A stretch of 64,000 nt of DNA from Colwellia sp. (GTDB lineage Bacteria > Pseudomonadota > Gammaproteobacteria > Enterobacterales > Alteromonadaceae): the NCBI GenBank assembly GCA_013215655.1, contig JABSOX010000010.1:1-64000 (forward strand), read 5' to 3'. Positions 59,431 through 64,000 of the stretch are shown in pieces (position 1 is the stretch's first letter; each line of letters begins with the position of its first letter). The position numbers were made by a program, and so were the translations under genes. Below the pieces are notes generated by a model. The model saw only the letters and a list, made by a program, of their open reading frames with translations, had not been told where the DNA came from and did no database searches.

Positions 59431-61522
59431 TTGAATATTTCTCTTTGTTAGCTAACCAGCGGTTAATAAGTGCTTGGGCATTCTCTGGATATTTCTTCCA
59501 AAGCAAATAAGCCGTTTGTTGTATTTCTGGAATGAGTGCGGCGTCGCGCACTAAATCAGCAATTTTTAATTCAGCCAAACCTGTTTGTCGAGTGCCTAGT
59601 AATTCGCCGGGGCCTCGTATTTGTAAATCTTTTTCGGCAATGACAAAACCATCGTTACTGTCACGAAGCACACCAAGACGTTTGGTTGCTGTTTTGGTTA
59701 AAGGCGTTTTATACATTAACACACAATGAGATGCTATAGCGCCACGGCCAACTCGGCCACGAAGTTGATGTAATTGTGCCAAACCTAGTCTTTCAGGGTT
59801 TTCTATGACCATTAAGCTGGCATTAGGCACATCAACACCAACCTCAATGACTGTTGTGGCAACTAATAAGTGTAATTCACCTGATTTAAAGGTATCCATA
59901 ACCGCTTGTTTTTCATCGGACTTCATTCGACCATGTACTAAGCCAATTTTTAATTCAGGCAATTGTTCCTGTAAATATACAGCAGTATCTTCAGCGGCTT
60001 GGCACTGCAATACTTCTGATTCTTCAATAAGCGTACATACCCAATAGGTTTGTCGGTCGTCATTAATTGCCCCTTGTTTGATCCTTGCAATGACTTGGTC
60101 ACGACGAGTATCCGGTAACGCAACTGTAGTGATTGGAGTTCGACCGGGTGGTAGTTCATCGATGACGGAGGTATCAAGATCGGCATAAGCGGTCATCGCT
60201 AAAGTTCTCGGAATGGGTGTTGCTGTCATGATCAACTGGTGTGGATATTTGTTATCAAAAACACCTTTCTCACGTAACGATAAACGTTGATGTACGCCAA
60301 ATTTATGTTGTTCATCAATAATGATCAAGGTGAGTTTATTAAAAATGACTTGTTCTTGAAATAGCGCATGGGTACCAATAACTAATTGCATATCGCCGCT
60401 AGCAATATGTTCAAGTGCAACCCTTCTTGCTTTGGCCTTGGTTTTTCCTGCTAACCAACCTACAGCAATATCCAGCGGAGCAAACCATTTTTGAAAATTA
60501 ATCGCATGTTGTTCAGCAAGTATTTCTGTGGGCGCCATTAAAGCAACTTGGTAACCCTGCCCAATTGCGGTTAATGCAGCTAAACCCGCAACCAGAGTTT
60601 TTCCTGAGCCTACGTCTCCCTGCACTAAGCGCATCATTGGCGTTAATTTAGCGAGATCCTTGCGAATTTCTTCAACCACACGTGTTTGTGCGTTAGTTGG
60701 TGAAAAAGGTAAAGAGTCTAAAAATTTCTGATTTAGCTCATAGTCTGTTTCTAACGCGAGTGCATCAAGTTTATCTACCGACTGTCTTAGTTTAAGCATA
60801 CTGAGATTGTGGGCTATTAATTCTTCTTTTATTAACCTTAGTTGTGCTGGATGTTTACCTTCTTCAATTTGGACTGTCGACGTTTCTGGTGGTGGCCGGT
60901 GAATAATGGTTAATGCTTGTTCAAGTGAATATGATTCGTTAATAAATTCATTGGGCAATAACTCTTCCACTTGACCTCGTTTAAGTCTAACTAATGCTTG
61001 TTCAGTTAAATTACGCAGGGATATTTGTCTTAAGCCATCAGTTGTTGGATAAACCGGTGTTAGCGTTTCTTCAACAGGGGTTAAGCTTTGATCGTTATCA
61101 AGCGGTTTGTATTCGGGATGAACTATTTCAAAACCCCGTGCACCGCGGTTAATTTCACCATAACAACGGATATTATTACCGATGCTTAAGTGATTTTTTT
61201 GACTAGCAGAAAAATGGAAAAAACGTAAATTAATTGAACCTGTGCCGTCATTAAGTGTAACCATTAACATTCGGCGTTTACCCTGCACTATTTGGTTATT
61301 AGTGATTTCACCAATGATGTTGGTATAAATACCGGGTAACAAGTTGCGAATGCTAGTGATCCGTGTACGGTCTTCATAACGTAGCGGTAAATGAAATAAT
61401 AAGTCTTGCAGGGTATTTAAGCCTAATTTCTCAAGCTTGGTTGCCATACCCGGCCCGACACCTTTTAATACCGTAACAGGCGTTTGGGCAAGCTTACCTA
61501 ATCCAGAAGGGGACTGAGACAT
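59423..61522 (-). CDS. recG: ATP-dependent DNA helicase RecG
   Basis: The 699-residue helicase has an N-terminal wedge/OB domain (LPLRYEDRT; GTGSINLRFFHF). SF2 motifs follow: GDVGSGKTLVAGLAAL (I), IIDEQHKFGVHQR (II, DEQH), MTATPIPRTLA (III), VATTVIEVGVDVPNA (V) and QLRGRVGR (VI). It reverses stalled replication forks and branch-migrates junctions. It is 26 bases downstream of trmH and overlaps the peroxiredoxin gene. The length is close to E. coli RecG (693). Confidence 0.97.
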   Translation of the reverse strand: MSQSPSGLGKLAQTPVTVLKGVGPGMATKLEKLGLNTLQDLLFHLPLRYEDRTRITSIRNLLPGIYTNIIGEITNNQIVQGKRRMLMVTLNDGTGSINLRFFHFSASQKNHLSIGNNIRCYGEINRGARGFEIVHPEYKPLDNDQSLTPVEETLTPVYPTTDGLRQISLRNLTEQALVRLKRGQVEELLPNEFINESYSLEQALTIIHRPPPETSTVQIEEGKHPAQLRLIKEELIAHNLSMLKLRQSVDKLDALALETDYELNQKFLDSLPFSPTNAQTRVVEEIRKDLAKLTPMMRLVQGDVGSGKTLVAGLAALTAIGQGYQVALMAPTEILAEQHAINFQKWFAPLDIAVGWLAGKTKAKARRVALEHIASGDMQLVIGTHALFQEQVIFNKLTLIIIDEQHKFGVHQRLSLREKGVFDNKYPHQLIMTATPIPRTLAMTAYADLDTSVIDELPPGRTPITTVALPDTRRDQVIARIKQGAINDDRQTYWVCTLIEESEVLQCQAAEDTAVYLQEQLPELKIGLVHGRMKSDEKQAVMDTFKSGELHLLVATTVIEVGVDVPNASLMVIENPERLGLAQLHQLRGRVGRGAIASHCVLMYKTPLTKTATKRLGVLRDSNDGFVIAEKDLQIRGPGELLGTRQTGLAELKIADLVRDAALIPEIQQTAYLLWKKYPENAQALINRWLANKEKYSNA

Positions 61523-61548
61523 TTAACATTTATCCATGAACTGTAAAA

Positions 61549-62256
61549 TTAGTCGTCGATGTTTTGCCATGCATCTTGGGTCATTTGCATTTTTTGCCAC
61601 CAGTTATCAGAAGCAACAATTTGTCCGTCTTCGTCAATTTTTGGATAAGGCAGCCCTTTACGTTGGCAAGCTTGAGCAAAAATAGGATGACCACCTTCAA
61701 ATAATACTCGCTGACGGCGTTCTTCAGATAAACGGGGTTTGTTGTACATGCCCGCTAGTTGTCGTTGACGTTGAGCCTCATATAAAACTACAGAACAAGC
61801 TACTGAAACATTGAGTGACTGCACCATGCCAACCATAGGAATGACGATGTCTTGATCGGCTAATTCAAGCGCAACTTCAGAGGCGCCAAACTTTTCTTGG
61901 CCTAATATAATCGCTGTTGGTTTGGTGTAATCTATTTCGCGAAAATCGACAGCGCTATCAGAAAGGTTAGTCACTAATATTTGCATATTTTGCTTTTTAA
62001 GTTCGGCAATAGCATCGACGGTATTGGTATAGTTATGTACATCGATCCAGTTTTGACTACCCGCAGCACTGCCACCAGAGACTCGCATGCGTTCATTTTT
62101 CCAAATAGCATGTACATCACTTACACCAATAGCATCAGCTGTACGCACAACGGCGGCTAAATTATGGGTTTTGTGAACACCTTCCATACATACTGTTAAG
62201 TCGGGTTGGCGCTGGTCAAGCATATCTTTGATGCGTTGATGTCTTTCTGGGGTCAT
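61549..62256 (-). CDS. trmH: tRNA (guanosine(18)-2'-O)-methyltransferase TrmH
   Basis: The 235-residue SPOUT enzyme has motif 1 NLAAVVRTADAIGV, motif 2 AIILGQEKFGAS and motif 3 IPMVGMVQSLNVSVACSVVLYEA. The C-terminal extension rich in basic residues is typical of TrmH. It methylates the ribose of G18 in tRNA. It lies in the conserved spoT-trmH-recG neighbourhood, with ridA inserted here between spoT and trmH. Confidence 0.95.
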   Translation of the reverse strand: MTPERHQRIKDMLDQRQPDLTVCMEGVHKTHNLAAVVRTADAIGVSDVHAIWKNERMRVSGGSAAGSQNWIDVHNYTNTVDAIAELKKQNMQILVTNLSDSAVDFREIDYTKPTAIILGQEKFGASEVALELADQDIVIPMVGMVQSLNVSVACSVVLYEAQRQRQLAGMYNKPRLSEERRQRVLFEGGHPIFAQACQRKGLPYPKIDEDGQIVASDNWWQKMQMTQDAWQNIDD

Positions 62257-62314
62257 ATATTCAATCTTTGTGGTTTAATAAATCCGCTGCGCATATTTAG
62301 TTATATTCAAGCGA

Positions 62315-62704
62315 TTAGTTGGTGCTTGGTAATTCCATGATGCCATCAATTTCAATTTCTACATCTTTTGGCAACCTTGATACTTGTACGGCAGCACGAG
62401 CAGGATAAGGTTCTTTAAAATAACGGCTCATTGTTTCATTAACCGTGGCAAAATTAGATAAGTCAGTCATGAAAATATTCACTTTGACCATATCATTAAT
62501 ACAACCACCTGCCGCTTCACAAACACTCACTAAGTTTTTAAATACTTGTTCGGCTTGTTCAGCAAAACCACCATCAACAACTTTCATGGTATCGGCGATT
62601 AGAGGGATTTGGCCAGAAAGGTAAACCGTATTTTTAATTTTTACGGCTTGGCTGTAAGTACCAATTGCACTTGGGGCTTTATCTGTTGATATAATTGTTT
62701 TCAT
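62315..62704 (-). CDS. ridA: RidA family enamine/imine deaminase
   Basis: The 129-residue protein has APSAIGTYSQAVKI, YLSGQIPL, FKNLVSVCEAAG and the key Arg in YPARAAVQVSRLPKDVEIEIDGI. RidA hydrolyses reactive 2-aminoacrylate and related imines, which protects PLP enzymes. The gene starts 28 bases after the spoT stop. The linkage with spoT is frequent in Alteromonadales and Pseudomonadales. Confidence 0.96.
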   Translation of the reverse strand: MKTIISTDKAPSAIGTYSQAVKIKNTVYLSGQIPLIADTMKVVDGGFAEQAEQVFKNLVSVCEAAGGCINDMVKVNIFMTDLSNFATVNETMSRYFKEPYPARAAVQVSRLPKDVEIEIDGIMELPSTN

Positions 62705-62732
62705 AACTTTTAGCTACTCTTAAATGATTAAA

Positions 62733-64000
62733 TTATTTATTACGGATGACACGTTGTACGTCAATCATAACTTTGATTTTTCGAATAATATCAGCAAGGT
62801 GAATACGATCGCGACAGGTTATTTCCATATCAATAACGTATAAGCCCGAATCTTTTTCTCCTGAATTTAAGGAGTGTACATTAGAACCTCTGCGGGCAAT
62901 AACGTTGGTCAATGCAGCTAGTGCGCCTTGATGATTAATGATTTCAATGCGTAATTTGGCAATAAAGTCCCTATCAATATCATTATCCCATTTAACCGGG
63001 AATAAACTACCTTGTTCATGTCCTTTGATATTACGACAACCTTGCTGATGCACCATTAAACCTTTGCCTGGACTTAAATAAGCTAAAATACTGTCACCTG
63101 GGATGGGTCGACAACATTTACCATAATTAACCAGCATGCCTTCAGTACCTTTTATCGGCATTTTAGCTTTAGGGTTTTGACTTTGCTTATCAGAATCTTC
63201 TGTAAACTCATTGGTTAACCTTCGTGCTATACCGATACTTAGTGCATTGCCGAGACCAATACTGATCAGTAATTCATCAAAACTTTTATTGCCACTTTCT
63301 TTAACTACTTGGTCAATTTTATCTTGCTCAATATCCGCAAGTTTTGTATTGCCGAGCGCATGACTTAATAAACGTAATCCTAAGGATTGAGATTCTGTTT
63401 TTTCTTGTGATCTCAAGTATGTTCTGATCTGCTGACGGGCTTTAGCTGTGACTACAAAGTTTAACCATGTTGCATTAGGGCGTGCAGCTGAAGAGGTGAT
63501 AACTTCAATGGTTTGTCCTGAATCTATTGGTTGGCTTAGCGGATAAGGTTTACGATCAACTTTAACGCCGACACATGAATTACCGACATCGGTATGTACA
63601 GCATAAGCAAAGTCTACAGATGTAGCGCCCATGGGCAATTCTATAATACGTCCATCAGGTGTAAATACGTATATTTCTTCTGGGAATAGGTCGGATTTTA
63701 CATTCTCGATAAATTCAAAGGAACTACCTGCACTTTGTTGGAGCTCAAGTAAACTTTGCATCCAACGGCTTGCTTTCATTTGTGAAGTAGTGCCTCTTTC
63801 ATCGCCTGATTGTTTATATAGCCAATGAGCAGCAACACCTTTATCTGCCATTTGATCCATATCAGCAGTACGAATTTGAATTTCGACGGGAATACCGTGC
63901 GGTCCAATTAAGGAAGTATGTAATGATTGATAACCATTGGTTTTGGGGATAGCAATGTAGTCTTTAAAGCGTGCTTCGATAGGTTTAAATAAATTATGTA
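62733..64000 (-). CDS. spoT: (p)ppGpp synthetase/hydrolase SpoT, C-terminal part (5' end beyond window)
   Basis: The open frame runs to the window edge; upstream of 63860 the translated frame continues as FKPIEARFKDYIAIPKTNGYQSLHTSLIG. This is the end of the synthetase domain. The TGS domain (IYVFTPDGRIIELPMGATSVDFAYAVHTD), the helical/zinc-finger region (YGKCCRPIPGDSILAYLSPGKG) and the ACT domain (LRIEIINHQGALAALTNVIARRG) follow. The HD hydrolase domain lies outside. SpoT balances the alarmone in the stringent response. Confidence 0.96.
   Translation of the reverse strand, partial: HNLFKPIEARFKDYIAIPKTNGYQSLHTSLIGPHGIPVEIQIRTADMDQMADKGVAAHWLYKQSGDERGTTSQMKASRWMQSLLELQQSAGSSFEFIENVKSDLFPEEIYVFTPDGRIIELPMGATSVDFAYAVHTDVGNSCVGVKVDRKPYPLSQPIDSGQTIEVITSSAARPNATWLNFVVTAKARQQIRTYLRSQEKTESQSLGLRLLSHALGNTKLADIEQDKIDQVVKESGNKSFDELLISIGLGNALSIGIARRLTNEFTEDSDKQSQNPKAKMPIKGTEGMLVNYGKCCRPIPGDSILAYLSPGKGLMVHQQGCRNIKGHEQGSLFPVKWDNDIDRDFIAKLRIEIINHQGALAALTNVIARRGSNVHSLNSGEKDSGLYVIDMEITCRDRIHLADIIRKIKVMIDVQRVIRNK

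Overview
The window looks like an AT-rich marine gammaproteobacterial chromosome. Gene content points to the Alteromonadales, most likely a Colwellia or Thalassotalea relative: spoT-ridA-trmH-recG, prlC, gor, a fused thiDE, many secreted peptidases, and intergenic palindromic repeats. This placement is an inference from gene content; no rRNA, tRNA, CRISPR array, prophage or complete insertion sequence was seen.

Layout. 1-2.4 kb: end of a palindromic repeat, an M14 zinc peptidase, and ccoG. 2.5-3.97 kb: a PAS/sigma-54 activator whose presumed operator, CACGATATATCGTG, occurs both before its own start and upstream of a -24/-12 promoter for ccoG. 4-10.3 kb: a thiamine operon read leftward from a TPP riboswitch (thiC-thiO-thiS-thiG, a 265-bp MITE-like element, then fused thiDE). 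10.4-13.6 kb: secreted M1 and S41 peptidases. 14-18.3 kb: a DUF2182/DUF1326 pair, a LysE-type exporter, and the glutathione-dependent formaldehyde pathway. 18.4-21.3 kb: small hypotheticals, an alpha carbonic anhydrase with twin palindromes upstream, and a second MITE-like element. 21.4-29.3 kb: HutD/Ves, S10 carboxypeptidase, two tandem CheY-like receivers, an M16 lipoprotein protease, a tiny CCGGCGG peptide and a TPR membrane protein.

29.5-33 kb: polA, flanked downstream by a well-formed candidate small RNA gene (promoter, three hairpins, intrinsic terminator) at the position where Spot 42 lies in other gammaproteobacteria, and upstream by an unlisted 52-codon membrane-peptide gene. 33.2-38 kb: a heavy-metal RND pump and adaptor with a His-rich secreted protein. 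38.1-49.9 kb: a sensory/transport block made of three separate periplasmic binding-protein genes without any ABC permease, a TonB-dependent receptor, and three co-directional histidine kinase/receiver proteins. 50-58.5 kb: gor, a 1527-residue propeller-PAS-GGDEF-EAL protein, and prlC. 58.6-64 kb: a zinc-ribbon protein, an exported peroxiredoxin, recG, trmH, ridA and the 3' part of spoT, which runs off the window.

The most promising new items are the polA-linked small RNA, the sigma-54 circuit around ccoG, the permease-less binding-protein/kinase block, and two short genes (52 and 31 codons) that length cut-offs would miss.
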